A DNA stretch of 64,000 nucleotides from Mesorhizobium sp. WSM4306 (GTDB lineage: Bacteria > Pseudomonadota > Alphaproteobacteria > Rhizobiales > Rhizobiaceae): the NCBI RefSeq assembly GCF_007003975.1, contig NZ_VFTC01000027.1:1-64000 (forward strand), written 5' to 3'. The notes below the pieces were generated by a model. It made no database searches. It worked only from the letters and a program-made list of their open reading frames with translations, and had not been told where the DNA came from. Positions 34,336-43,564 of the stretch are shown piece by piece. The position numbers and the translations under genes are program-made. The first letter of the stretch is position 1, and each line of letters begins with the position of its first letter.

Positions 34336-35334
34336 GTGCTTCGATATCTTGTCTGGCGCATCGCCGTGATGGTTCCAACGCTGCTGGTCATATCGGCACT
34401 GGTGTTCACGATCATCGAACTTCCGCCGGGCGACTATTTCGACAGCTATGTCGCCGAGCTTCGTGCCCAAGGCGAAGCGGTGGATTCCGATCGCATCGAG
34501 ATGATGCGCAAGGAATATGGTTTCGACCAGCCGCCGGTCATTCGCTACTTCTACTGGGTCGGCGGGATGCTGCATGGCGATTTCGGCTATTCCTTCGAAT
34601 ATGAGCTGCCGGTTCGCGACGTCGTCGGGGACCGAATGTGGCTGACCGTGCTGGTTTCCTTCGTCACGATCATGTTCACCTGGCTCATTGCCTTTCCGAT
34701 CGGCATGTACTCCGCCACGCATCAATACAGCTGGGGCGACTACGGCCTGACTTTCTTCGGCCTTCTCGGCCTTGCCATTCCGAATTTCATGCTGGCGCTG
34801 ATCCTGATGTATTTCGCCAACATCTGGTTTGGCACGTCCATCGGCCATCTCATGGACCAGCAATATCTCGGCGAGGCGATGAGCTGGGCCAAAGCGAAGT
34901 CGATCCTCGCCCATCTCTGGATCCCGGTCCTGATCATCGGCACCGGGGGCACGGCAAGCATGATCCGGCGGCTGCGCGCCAATCTGCTCGATGAGCTACA
35001 CAAGCAATATGTCGTGACCGCGCGCGCCAAAGGCCTTCATCCGTTCAAGACGCTGGTCAAATATCCGCTGCGCATGGCGCTCAATTTCTTCATTTCCGAC
35101 ATCGGCTCCATCCTGCCGGCCATCATCTCCGGCGCCGAAATCACGGCGATCGTGCTGTCTTTGGAAACGACCGGGCCGATGCTGATCAAGGCGCTGCAAA
35201 GCCAGGACATGTATCTGGCTGGGTCGTTCCTGATGTTCCTCGCCTTCCTGACGGTCATCGGCGTACTGATTTCCGACCTGGCGCTGGCGCTGCTTGATCC
35301 ACGAATTCGTTTGCAGGGCGGCAGCACCAAATGA
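34336..35334 (+). CDS. ABC importer permease, DppB type
   Basis: A 332-residue inner-membrane permease with about six hydrophobic segments. It begins LRYLVWRIAVMVPTLLVIS, the usual DppB/OppB N-terminus, and has the ATPase-contact EAA-type loop LHKQYVVTARAKGLHPFK. The start is GTG 34336, two bases after the binding-protein stop. Its stop overlaps the ATG of the next permease gene (ATGA). It pairs with that permease to form the channel. Confidence 0.92.
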   Translation: MLRYLVWRIAVMVPTLLVISALVFTIIELPPGDYFDSYVAELRAQGEAVDSDRIEMMRKEYGFDQPPVIRYFYWVGGMLHGDFGYSFEYELPVRDVVGDRMWLTVLVSFVTIMFTWLIAFPIGMYSATHQYSWGDYGLTFFGLLGLAIPNFMLALILMYFANIWFGTSIGHLMDQQYLGEAMSWAKAKSILAHLWIPVLIIGTGGTASMIRRLRANLLDELHKQYVVTARAKGLHPFKTLVKYPLRMALNFFISDIGSILPAIISGAEITAIVLSLETTGPMLIKALQSQDMYLAGSFLMFLAFLTVIGVLISDLALALLDPRIRLQGGSTK

Positions 35335-36512
35335 ACACGCAATCGCCGCTGCCGGCTCCCGGCGCCCCCCTGCAGCACTACATTTCCATCGAGCCCTTTG
35401 ACCTGCAGTCGGTCGAGGCGATGACGCCGGAGCAGTCGAAGGTCTTTCAGGCGTCGCAGTTACGGCTGATGTGGTGGAAATTCCGCAAGCACCGGCTTGC
35501 GCTTATATCCGGCATATTCCTGGCAGTGCTGTATTTCGGGATACTGATCTGCGAGTTCCTGGCGCCCTACAATCTGCACACGCGCAACATGGACTACATC
35601 TATTCGCCGCCGCAGCAGGTTCACCTGTTCCACAACGGCGAGTTCGTCGGGCCGTTCGTCTATGGCCGCAAGATGACGCTGGATATGGACACGCTCAAGC
35701 GGAACTACATCGAGAACCACGACGATGTTCAGCGGCTCCATTTCTTCTGCAAGGGCGACAGTTACCTGTACTGGGGCCTGATCGAAGGTGACAGGCATTT
35801 TGTCTGCCCTGCCGAAAACGGCCAGCTCTTTCTGGCCGGCACTGACAGGCTGGGGCGCGATGTGCTCTCGCGCATGATCTATGGCGCACGCATTTCTCTG
35901 ACAATCGGCCTCGTCGGCATCAGTTTCAGCTTCCTGCTCGGCATCGTCATCGGCGGACTGGCCGGCTACCACGGCGGTATCTTCGACCTGATCGTTCAAC
36001 GGATAATCGAAGTTCTGCAATCGATCCCCAGCATTCCGCTATGGCTGGCTCTGGCGGCGATCATGCCGATAACCTGGAGTCCGATCCTGATCTATTTCGG
36101 CATCACCGTCATCCTCGGGTTGCTCGACTGGACCGGGCTGGCGCGGGCGGTGCGTTCAAAGCTTCTGGCCTTGCGCGAGGAGGATTACGTTCTGGCCGCG
36201 CAGCTGATGGGCGCCGGGAGCAGCCGCATCATCCGGCGGCATCTCATTCCCGGCTTCATGTCGCATCTGATTGCGACGGCGACGCTCTCCATACCCGGCA
36301 TGATCCTGGGCGAGACGGCGCTGAGCTTCCTCGGGCTCGGCCTGAGGGCGCCGATCACCAGCTGGGGCATCCTGCTCACCGAGGCGCGCAGCGTCAGCGT
36401 GATCGCGTTCTATCCATGGCTGCTATTGCCGATGCTGCCCGTTGTCCTCGTCATCATGGCGTTCAACTTCCTCGGCGACGGCTTGCGGGACGCCGCGGAC
36501 CCCTACAAGTGA
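35331..36512 (+). CDS. ABC importer permease, DppC type, with long periplasmic insert
   Basis: A 393-residue permease. A cytoplasmic leader of about 50 residues is followed by the first helix (ALISGIFLAVLYFGILICEF), then an unusually long soluble stretch (about residues 85-160, with FHNGEFVGPFVYGRKM and HFFCKGDSYLYWGLI) before the core domain GTDRLGRDVLSRMIYGARISL. The EAA-type loop is EEDYVLAAQLMGAGSSRIIRR. The extra domain is longer than in plain DppC and resembles YejE/AgpC-type permeases. It is the last gene of the importer operon. Confidence 0.92.
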   Translation: MNTQSPLPAPGAPLQHYISIEPFDLQSVEAMTPEQSKVFQASQLRLMWWKFRKHRLALISGIFLAVLYFGILICEFLAPYNLHTRNMDYIYSPPQQVHLFHNGEFVGPFVYGRKMTLDMDTLKRNYIENHDDVQRLHFFCKGDSYLYWGLIEGDRHFVCPAENGQLFLAGTDRLGRDVLSRMIYGARISLTIGLVGISFSFLLGIVIGGLAGYHGGIFDLIVQRIIEVLQSIPSIPLWLALAAIMPITWSPILIYFGITVILGLLDWTGLARAVRSKLLALREEDYVLAAQLMGAGSSRIIRRHLIPGFMSHLIATATLSIPGMILGETALSFLGLGLRAPITSWGILLTEARSVSVIAFYPWLLLPMLPVVLVIMAFNFLGDGLRDAADPYK

Positions 36513-36656
36513 GATCGTTGTTCCGCCGCGCGGCCTGCCGACGGCTCCACCCGGAATGACGCTTGTCGGCGGCCGGTGCGTTATTGCAGGGTTCGTCGTT
36601 CGCCTCTATATGCGGCAAGCGCCGATCGGGCTGCTGTTCAGGACATACAATCGCAT

Positions 36657-37136
36657 ATGAGTCGCCTCGACAATTTCATCAGCCGGATGACCGCACAGCG
36701 CGACATTCTCAATCAAATCTGCCCCGAGGTGGCGAAGATGGAGGGGCTTGTGCTCGAACTTGGCCTCGGCAATGGCCGGACGTTCCACCATCTGCGCGAG
36801 CGCCTGCCCGGACGCCGGATCGTGGTGTTCGACCGCGAAGTTGGCGCACACGCCAGCTCAATTCCCGACGCTGAAAATCTCGTGCTCGGCGATATACGCG
36901 AGACGGCGAGGAGATTCATCGGCATCGACGCCGCTCTCGTCCATGCCGACATAGGCACCGGCTATGACGATCGCGATGCCGTGACTGCCACCTGGCTTCC
37001 CGATCTGATTGCGGGCATGCTTCGCGTCGGCGGCTTCGCGGTAAGCGGCACGCCGCTCGATCACCCGCAACTGCAACGCCTGCCGGCGCCGACTTCGGAG
37101 CCCGCCGATCGTTATTTTCTCTGCAAGCGCGTGTGA
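36657..37136 (+). CDS. Small SAM-dependent methyltransferase-like protein
   Basis: A 159-residue protein with a Rossmann SAM-binding core: GLVLELGLGNGRTFHHLRER (motif I, GxGxG type), RIVVFDREVGAH (acidic end of strand 2), and LVHADIGTGYDDRD (motif II). ATG 36657 is chosen because it gives a compact protein beginning MSRLDNFISRM; the longer frame has no good signal. It lies between the importer operon and a cyclase on the other strand. The substrate is unknown. Confidence 0.72.
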   Translation: MSRLDNFISRMTAQRDILNQICPEVAKMEGLVLELGLGNGRTFHHLRERLPGRRIVVFDREVGAHASSIPDAENLVLGDIRETARRFIGIDAALVHADIGTGYDDRDAVTATWLPDLIAGMLRVGGFAVSGTPLDHPQLQRLPAPTSEPADRYFLCKRV

Positions 37137-37167
37137 GGGTGGAGACGGGTCTTTAGGGACCAAGTCT

Positions 37168-38583
37168 TCAAGGGATCGCATAGACTGCTATCTCCCGCTC
37201 AATGCCGCGCAGCGAGACCTCATGAGGCACGGGCGTCAGCGCCTTCCTTTGCAACAGATCGGCGGTGAGATTGTCGTCGACCACCGCACGCGTGGCGAAG
37301 ATCGCCTGTGCCTTGGCAAGGTTCTGGACCCGTGAAGCAATGTTGACCGTCTGGCCGAAATAGTCCTGCCGCTCGTTCATGGACACGGCGATGCAGGGCC
37401 CGGCATGGACTCCGATCTTGAGCAGAAGGTCCTCGCGCCCGCTCTTGTCATTGAGCGCACGCATGGCATCGCGCATCCTGAGGGCTGCGGCAATCGCACG
37501 ATCTGGCGTCGCGAAGGTCGCCATCACCGCATCACCGATCGTCTTCACAACCGCGCCTGCCTCCGCCGCGACGATCTCGTGCAGAACCTGGAAGTGCTCG
37601 CGCACGAGATCGAAGGCTGAAAGATCGCCCACCCGCTCGTAGAGCTCGGTCGATCCGCGCAGGTCGGTGAACAGGAAGGTCAGGCTGGTGATCTGCAGTC
37701 GTTGGTTGATGTCGAGCGTATCCGTGCGATAGAGATCGCGGAACGTCTGGTTGGTGAGCAGGCGCTTGGCGGTCACGAAGGGCCGGCGTTTGCCCAGGAG
37801 ATCATGCAATGCGTGGTCGGCGATGAAGACCGTCGGCAGCACGCGGGTATCGGTCCTGTTTTCCAGCGAAATGCGCAACGGGCCGGGTTGCATCTCCAGC
37901 GTCTGGTTCTGGACATGGTCGCGGTCGAAGACCAGAGAGAGAGTTCGGCGCTCTGTCGCAGGTTCGCCCTTCACGTCGATGAACTGTGCCGAATGGGTGA
38001 CAGGCTCGAAGACGATGACGAATTGGGACGGAAGCTGTATGTGCAGAACCGCCTTTTCACCGGGCGCAAGCGCGAGATCCTCCAGCGAGAACGATGCCAT
38101 CTGTTTCGCCAGATCCTCTTCCGGAAGATCGGCGCCGGACCCCCAGTAGATCTGGCGGTAATATTCCACCAACGGCAGTTCGTGCGGATTGTGGGCGGCA
38201 ATCCTGCGCACGCGGGGACTGACGGTGAATGTTACCTCGACCATCTCGTCGAGGGTCGGCGAATAGTCCTGGGAGCACAGGGCGCAGGTGTATTCGTCCC
38301 TCTGCATCGTTTTCAGCGTGGCGTTGGTGTCGAGCACGCCACCACAGCCGGGGCACAGAACATTCCAGGAAATGTCAAAGATGCCCACCCGCGCCGCATG
38401 GAGAAAGGCGCTGATGGTGCGTTCCTCGTCGAGGCCATGCTTGCTGGCGAAGGCCAGCGCGTTGATTCGGCAAAGTTCGCGGTCCTTGCCTTCCGCGATG
38501 GTTCGCCGGATCGCGTCGATTGCCTGCGGATCGACATCGGTCGATTGCCGCAGAAGCGAGAACAGATCCTGAGCTTCGTTCAT
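37168..38583 (-). CDS. Class III cyclase with zinc-finger-like and DUF5939-type N-terminus
   Basis: A 471-residue protein. The N-terminal 290 residues contain two Cys pairs (NVLCPGCGGVLD, then CALCSQDY), likely a zinc ribbon, and a beta-rich region resembling DUF5939. The C-terminal cyclase domain has first Asp in FLFTDLRGSTELYE, second in IGDAVMATFATP, and Asn-x3-Arg in GQTVNIASRVQ, so it looks catalytically complete. A paralogue with the same plan lies at 47674-49083. The ATG at 38583 is 27 bases from a palindromic repeat (38611-38662) in the 5' leader. No membrane helix is seen. Confidence 0.88.
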   Translation of the reverse strand: MNEAQDLFSLLRQSTDVDPQAIDAIRRTIAEGKDRELCRINALAFASKHGLDEERTISAFLHAARVGIFDISWNVLCPGCGGVLDTNATLKTMQRDEYTCALCSQDYSPTLDEMVEVTFTVSPRVRRIAAHNPHELPLVEYYRQIYWGSGADLPEEDLAKQMASFSLEDLALAPGEKAVLHIQLPSQFVIVFEPVTHSAQFIDVKGEPATERRTLSLVFDRDHVQNQTLEMQPGPLRISLENRTDTRVLPTVFIADHALHDLLGKRRPFVTAKRLLTNQTFRDLYRTDTLDINQRLQITSLTFLFTDLRGSTELYERVGDLSAFDLVREHFQVLHEIVAAEAGAVVKTIGDAVMATFATPDRAIAAALRMRDAMRALNDKSGREDLLLKIGVHAGPCIAVSMNERQDYFGQTVNIASRVQNLAKAQAIFATRAVVDDNLTADLLQRKALTPVPHEVSLRGIEREIAVYAIP

Positions 38584-38610
38584 CGTGCAGGCTCCGGAAA
38601 ATGCGCCACT

Positions 38611-38662
38611 AGAGCATGATGCCGAAAAGTGTGAAGCGGTTTTTCGGACGACATCATGCTCT
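38611..38662. repeat. Palindromic repeat, type B, upstream of a cyclase
   Basis: A 52-base element with arms AGAGCATGAT and ATCATGCTCT. Its middle, GCCGAAAAGTGTGAAGCGG, recurs inverted in the copy at 43565-43615; the two copies differ by one base in a T-run. It sits 27 bases before the minus-strand cyclase start. Relative to each cyclase gene the two copies have the same orientation. Confidence 0.9.
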
Positions 38663-38679
38663 AATCTCTTGATGTAGCG

Positions 38680-38721
38680 CCGGATTCAGATTTCAGGTCG
38701 GACAGAGCTGAAATCATCCGG
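38680..38721. repeat. Second inverted repeat next to the type B element
   Basis: CCGGAT...GATTTCAG on the left arm and CTGAAATCATCCGG on the right form an imperfect stem with one small bulge and a loop of about 11 bases. It starts 18 bases after the type B palindrome. No gene overlaps it. It is probably another mobile-type rhizobial palindrome. Confidence 0.6.
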
Positions 38722-38900
38722 CTCTAGGCGTGTTGGCCGGACCGCTCCTTGGTCCGAGTCCACCATTTTACGCCGAAACGGGCCGTACGGCCATTCGAAT
38801 AGACAAGCCTGGTGACATTTCAATTTCCGTCCGCCGATTTTCACCGGCCGCAAGCGGCATTATGATGGTACATTGGGCATGCATTTTGGGGGCTTTCTCC

Positions 38901-39725
38901 ATGCCGACATCCGACAACCCGCCATTTCCGGCGGCCCTGCGCATTTTCTCCTTAGGGGTCATCATCGTCCTGATCGTGGGCGCCGGCCTGTTTTTCGCGC
39001 CGGCACTGGTCAAGCCGCGTTGGCCCTGGCCTGTCACGCCATTCAGTGCCCGCTTCCTCGGCGGCTTCTACACCGCCGAAATGGCGGTGATGGCGGCGCT
39101 CTTGTTCTGGAATCGCTGGTCGCCCGGCAGGCTGGTGCTCGTCATGGCCTTCATCTTCACCGTCATCGTGTCGGCGGTTTCGTTGATCAATCTCGGCTAT
39201 TTCAACTTCGGGCGAAAAGCGGCCTGGCTATGGTTCCTGGTCTATCTTGCCTCGGCCGCGGTATCCGGGCTGTTCCTGTGGCGGGCCAGGGCCCGTCCTT
39301 CAGCAAAAGGCGTGACCTTGAGCCCCGCATGGCGCGGCTACATGTTGGCAGAAACGGCGATCCTTGGGCTCTATGGCGTCGGCATGTTGCTGTTTCCCCT
39401 GATGGTCAGCAGCACCTGGCCATGGCCGGTCGATCCCTTTCACGCCCAAGTCTACAGCGCCATCTTCCTCGCCGGCGCTGGCGGCGCATCACTCATCTGG
39501 AAAAGTGCACCGCGCGAGGAGCTGCTGGTGCTCGGCTTGGCGCAGTTTCTGGTTGGCCTGCTTGCCATTCTTGGCCTTATCATCACCGACGCTGCGGTGC
39601 ACCGGATCGACTGGACGGCGACCAAAACATTGTGCTGGCTCGCCCTTTTCGGCTGGATCGGCATCAGCGGTGTCTTCAAACTCACCGCCGCCTCCCGGCA
39701 TTTCGGCGCGCAATCGGCATCATAG
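38901..39725 (+). CDS. Multi-pass membrane protein with internal duplication
   Basis: A 274-residue hydrophobic protein with about eight membrane segments. Two halves match in plan: KPRWPWPVTPFSARFLGG (from about residue 38) and SSTWPWPVDPFHAQVYSA (from about 170), each followed by further hydrophobic segments. ATG 38901 is preferred (GGGGG just upstream); an in-frame ATG at 38862 would add 13 residues. I do not recognise the family, and no catalytic motif is seen. The duplicated WPWPV-PF motif may form a shared binding site across the two halves. Confidence 0.7.
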   Translation: MPTSDNPPFPAALRIFSLGVIIVLIVGAGLFFAPALVKPRWPWPVTPFSARFLGGFYTAEMAVMAALLFWNRWSPGRLVLVMAFIFTVIVSAVSLINLGYFNFGRKAAWLWFLVYLASAAVSGLFLWRARARPSAKGVTLSPAWRGYMLAETAILGLYGVGMLLFPLMVSSTWPWPVDPFHAQVYSAIFLAGAGGASLIWKSAPREELLVLGLAQFLVGLLAILGLIITDAAVHRIDWTATKTLCWLALFGWIGISGVFKLTAASRHFGAQSAS

Positions 39726-39799
39726 GCTGCAGAGACGGCTGGATTTTCAGGTGATGTCCGGTGCATCGTGCGGGGCTGATAGCCTTCGCCAGGAAAACC

Positions 39800-40315
39800 A
39801 TGACTTCGCCATCCCTAGAGAAGATCCAGCCGCAGCTCCGGGCCGTACGGCCAAGCGATGCGGAGGCGCTTTGCGCCATCTTCAACATGCCGGGCTTCCG
39901 CTGGGGCACGCTCAGGATGCCGTTCGAGATGGTGGAGCAGGTGGAGCGGCGCATCGCCAAGTCCGGTCCGGAAACCACCTGGATCGTTGCCGAGATGGAC
40001 GGCAAGGTGGTCGGCCATGGCAGCCTGGTCGTGCAGGGTTCGCCGCGCCGTTCGCATATTGGCGAGATCAATATCGGCCTTGACGATGGCTTTGTCGGCA
40101 AGGGCATCGGCTCTGCCATACTCGCCGCGCTGCTTGATGTGGCCGACAACTGGCGCGCCCTGAAGCGGGTCGAATTGACCGTTTATGCCGACAACGAACC
40201 GGCCATCCGCCTCTACACGAGCCACGGCTTCGAGGTCGAAGGCCGGCATGTGAAGGCCGGCTTTACCGACGGGCAGTACCACGACCTCCTGAGCATGGCG
40301 CGGCTGCGGTTCTGA
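39800..40315 (+). CDS. GNAT-family N-acetyltransferase
   Basis: A 171-residue acetyltransferase. It shows the GNAT fold order: LRAVRPSDAEALCAIF (strand 1 and helix 1), TTWIVAEMDGKVVGHGSL (strands 2-4), then the acetyl-CoA motif A as INIGLDDGFVGKGIGSAIL and the tail NEPAIRLYTSHGFEVEGR. The start at 39800 has AGGA upstream. The stop overlaps the next ATG (TGATG), so the two genes are coupled, and the unknown downstream protein may be its partner. The substrate is unknown. Confidence 0.85.
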   Translation: MTSPSLEKIQPQLRAVRPSDAEALCAIFNMPGFRWGTLRMPFEMVEQVERRIAKSGPETTWIVAEMDGKVVGHGSLVVQGSPRRSHIGEINIGLDDGFVGKGIGSAILAALLDVADNWRALKRVELTVYADNEPAIRLYTSHGFEVEGRHVKAGFTDGQYHDLLSMARLRF

Positions 40316-41694
40316 TGACCGCCATCCTTGCCCCAGCCCCTGCGCCTCCGGCGGAAATTCTGGCCGTGCTGTCGCTGCTCTGCCCGGAAGTGGTGCATGA
40401 CATCGAGCAGAACTGGAATGCACCGGTTTCCGACTACGCCCGCCATCTGTGGCGACCGGTGGCAAGGCCTGCATCGGGCCCGTCGATCGCTGCCCGCTCG
40501 ATCCTGCGCGACGTTCTGCATCAGCGCCTTGCTGCGATCATGCAGCCCGAAGAGGTCGGTAAGGCGCTCGACGAATTCGAGCACAGACCAGTGATCCAGT
40601 CCGGCCTGCACTGCCTGCTTCTGATGGACCGGATCACCTTCGATGCCCTGCTGCTTGCCTGGCTCGGCGCGGTCGAAAACGGGCTGTCGGCCTTCTTCGG
40701 CTTCATGGGAACGACGATGACCATGGAGACCGTCGGCCAGGAGGGACCGGGATGGCTCGATGTCGGCGACGACAAGATCAATTTGTTTGGCATGGGGCGC
40801 CACAAACTGTGCCGCAAAAGCGTCTGCGCGGCTGGTCCCGTCTCCCTCAACAAGCGCGCGCTCGAAGCGGTGGGCGATGAGAGGGATGCCAGCCGCTGGC
40901 TGGGTACACTGCTCGCCAGCCAGGACAAGGTGTTTGCAACCGCCGCCGATGCGCTGACAGAACTCAACGAAGACCTGGTCGCCGATTGGGATCGTACCGG
41001 CATGGCCCGGCCGGTTTTCATCGACGATCGGCTCGCCGCTTCCGCCATGGCGCGGCACCTGGACGATGATGGCAGCCTTCTTTCCAGGCTGCTCTTTGAG
41101 CCCGCAAGGCGCCAGCGTCTCGACCATGCCTTGCAAGAGGCCGCATCGGGCCCATTCGGCAGATTCCTGCCCAATGCCACTGACTATTTCTGGGGCATTC
41201 GCGAAGAGCGCGTGCGCAAGCTTGTGCTGGAGAACGGGCGCCTGATCGAGCCCGACCGGCCGCATGGTGTTTCCATCCCGTTCGAGCGGCTGCATCTCAG
41301 GCAGGCGCTGCTGGACGGCGTGCTTTTGCCCAACTTGTTCCTGATGTTCCTTGTGCTCGCCATTTTGCCGCGGGTGCGGGTTGTGGGTGGCCTGAGACAG
41401 ATTGGCTATGTCGCGCTTTTCCACTCGATCCTGCTGGCAGCGCTGGACGAAAACGCGCCGGAGGAGCGCGATCTGGCTGCGGAACTGCAGGTTCGGGAAA
41501 ATGCCTGGGGCATGCGGGTCATCGATGAACAGATCTCGGTCCGCGAGCAGCTTGCCGGCCTGCCGGAAGGGGCGCTCTTTGCGGATCTGCTCCGGCAATA
41601 CCGTTTGCGGACATTTGCGGAGACGACCGACGACTTGAAACTGGTTCGCGAAAACGCCCGATGGCGCAAGATCGGCCGGGCCTTTGGCGTCTGA
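40315..41694 (+). CDS. Unrecognised 459-residue protein
   Basis: A long, well-formed coding frame with no domain I can name. It is mostly soluble and helical, with an N-terminal Ala/Pro-rich stretch, a central GDDKINLFGMGRHKLCRKSVC segment (two Cys close together) and one hydrophobic patch near residues 339-352 (LLPNLFLMFLVLAI). It starts directly at the GNAT stop (TGATG coupling), so it probably works with the acetyltransferase. It converges with a cyclase gene, 16 bases apart. The length and codon pattern make a real gene very likely. Confidence 0.65.
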   Translation: MTAILAPAPAPPAEILAVLSLLCPEVVHDIEQNWNAPVSDYARHLWRPVARPASGPSIAARSILRDVLHQRLAAIMQPEEVGKALDEFEHRPVIQSGLHCLLLMDRITFDALLLAWLGAVENGLSAFFGFMGTTMTMETVGQEGPGWLDVGDDKINLFGMGRHKLCRKSVCAAGPVSLNKRALEAVGDERDASRWLGTLLASQDKVFATAADALTELNEDLVADWDRTGMARPVFIDDRLAASAMARHLDDDGSLLSRLLFEPARRQRLDHALQEAASGPFGRFLPNATDYFWGIREERVRKLVLENGRLIEPDRPHGVSIPFERLHLRQALLDGVLLPNLFLMFLVLAILPRVRVVGGLRQIGYVALFHSILLAALDENAPEERDLAAELQVRENAWGMRVIDEQISVREQLAGLPEGALFADLLRQYRLRTFAETTDDLKLVRENARWRKIGRAFGV

Positions 41695-41710
41695 GCGGGC
41701 CGCTACCCGA

Positions 41711-43354
41711 TCATTGCACCACACCGGCCTTGCGGAGGCCGTCGACCATGAGTTCGAAATCGGCAGGGTTCTTGTAAGGCAAGACTTTGCGACGGTATTC
41801 CAGCGAAAAGTCGGGATTGACGCGAAGCACCTCCTGCCATGCCGCGCGGGCCTCTTCCAAACGGCCCAGATGGCCGTAGCTGGCGGCAAGAAGCGCGCGC
41901 GAGACGTCGGTGACGGCGTTGCGAGCCAGCCGTTGCAGCAGGAGGTCAACGGCCTCGTCGTACCTTCCCAGCTGAAACAACGCCAAAGCCTGGAAGTGCA
42001 AAAGCACATCCGGAAAGTATGGGTTCAGGGTCTTTCCCCGGGCGAAACTCTCGAGGGCCTCCTCGGATCTGCCCGAATAGTACAACGCTTCGCCGAGGCT
42101 GAAGTGCCCTTCGGCGAAGTTCGGATTGAGGGCTATCGCGCGCTCGGCCTCGTCGATGGCCCCATCGTGCCGTCGTGTGTACAGCTTGGCCATAGCCAGC
42201 GCCCAGTGCGCCCATGGATCGCTGTCATCCAGCGTTACTGCTCGCGTTGCGACCTCTTCCGCTTGCGCCATCGATTCCGGCGGCGATGCACTCCACCTGT
42301 TCAGGTAATCGAGTCCGTGCGTGAGGGCGAGGAAAGCGTAGGCGGAGGCAAACTTCGGGTCCAGTTCGACGGCACGTTGCAAGAGGGCGCGAGCTGCGAC
42401 GTTCGTCTCCTTCGTAAGCCGGTGCCATAGCTCCCGGCCTCGCAGCAAACAGTCATACGCCTCCGTGTTGCGCGGGTGCTCGGGCGCCAGCCGCTGACGG
42501 TCACTCTCAGTCAGATTGAGCGCCAGCGCACCGACGATCTGCTGCGTCACGTCGTCCTGCACCGCGAATATATCGGTCAGGTCGCGATCGAACCGCTCCG
42601 CCCAGAGATGGCCGCCCGTGGTTGCATCGATGAGCTGCGCGGTGATGCGCACCCTGTTCCCCGACTTGCGTACGCTGCCCTCGAGTACGTGCCGCACGCC
42701 GAGCTTCGTGCCCACGTCCTGCACATGGACGTTCTGGCCTTTGAAGGTGAACGACGAATTGCGTGCGATGACGAAGAGCTGCGACAGTTTGGACAGCGCC
42801 GTGATGATGTCTTCGGAGATGCCGTCGGCGAAGTAGTCCTGTTCGGCGTCACCGCTCATGTTGGCGAACGGCAGCACGGCGATCGACAGTTTCGGCGGCG
42901 CTGCAGCAGCCGGAGGGCTTATCGCGGTTTGCGAGGTCACGGCCGCCTTGGTCCCGGCGCCGACCTGCAGCGAATAGACCCGGATCGGCTCGGCGATGTT
43001 GACGCCGTCGCCCATCAGGTCGCCATCGCTTTCCTCGACCACGTCCCCCAGATGGATGCCGATCCTGAACTCGATGCGGCGGTCCTGCGGCACGCCGGCA
43101 TTGCGCTCAGCCATGCCATTCTGGACCTCAACGGCGCAGCGCACGGCATCCACGACACTGCGGAACTCAACCAGTGCCCCATCCCCGGTGCGCTTGATCA
43201 CCCGCCCGTTGTGCACTGCGATGGTCGGATCGATCAGGTCGCTGCGCAGTGCCCGCAACCTCGCCAAAGTACGATCTTCGTCCGCGCTCGCGAGCCGGCT
43301 GTATCCGACCACATCTGCAGCCAGGATTGCGGCTAGCTTGCGGTTCTCGCTCAT
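41711..43354 (-). CDS. Cyclase/TolB-like/TPR protein with truncated cyclase domain
   Basis: A 547-residue protein. The N-terminal cyclase domain has metal Asp14 (ILAADVVGYSRL) and Asp58 (TGDGALVEF), but the usual VNIAARLEGL...LKNIAEPVRVY stretch is collapsed to GDGVNIAEPIRVYSL (junction near residue 121). Compared with the relative at 52605, about 42 residues holding the transition-state Arg and the C-terminal lobe are gone, in frame. Next comes a TolB-like domain (LSIAVLPFANMSGDAEQDYFADG, then VRHVLEGSVRKSGNRVRI) and C-terminal TPR repeats (about 310-530). No membrane helix is seen. The TPR/TolB part may still work; cyclase activity is doubtful. Confidence 0.88.
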   Translation of the reverse strand: MSENRKLAAILAADVVGYSRLASADEDRTLARLRALRSDLIDPTIAVHNGRVIKRTGDGALVEFRSVVDAVRCAVEVQNGMAERNAGVPQDRRIEFRIGIHLGDVVEESDGDLMGDGVNIAEPIRVYSLQVGAGTKAAVTSQTAISPPAAAAPPKLSIAVLPFANMSGDAEQDYFADGISEDIITALSKLSQLFVIARNSSFTFKGQNVHVQDVGTKLGVRHVLEGSVRKSGNRVRITAQLIDATTGGHLWAERFDRDLTDIFAVQDDVTQQIVGALALNLTESDRQRLAPEHPRNTEAYDCLLRGRELWHRLTKETNVAARALLQRAVELDPKFASAYAFLALTHGLDYLNRWSASPPESMAQAEEVATRAVTLDDSDPWAHWALAMAKLYTRRHDGAIDEAERAIALNPNFAEGHFSLGEALYYSGRSEEALESFARGKTLNPYFPDVLLHFQALALFQLGRYDEAVDLLLQRLARNAVTDVSRALLAASYGHLGRLEEARAAWQEVLRVNPDFSLEYRRKVLPYKNPADFELMVDGLRKAGVVQ

Positions 43355-43564
43355 GGGTCCGCCTCCTCATCTCCACGATAGCAGGAAGACGGGGAAGGAG
43401 GAAAGTTTCGCAACGACTGCCACGCAGCCGCCCGAATCGGCAGCGCTCTGCCGCACGGATGGTGATTTACACTGCCGCTTGCCGGTTGACGGCGATCGGT
43501 TCATCCTTGTGCTGGCCGTGACGAGCGTGGCGAGATCACGCGTCAACAACCCGGCCAAAGAGAT

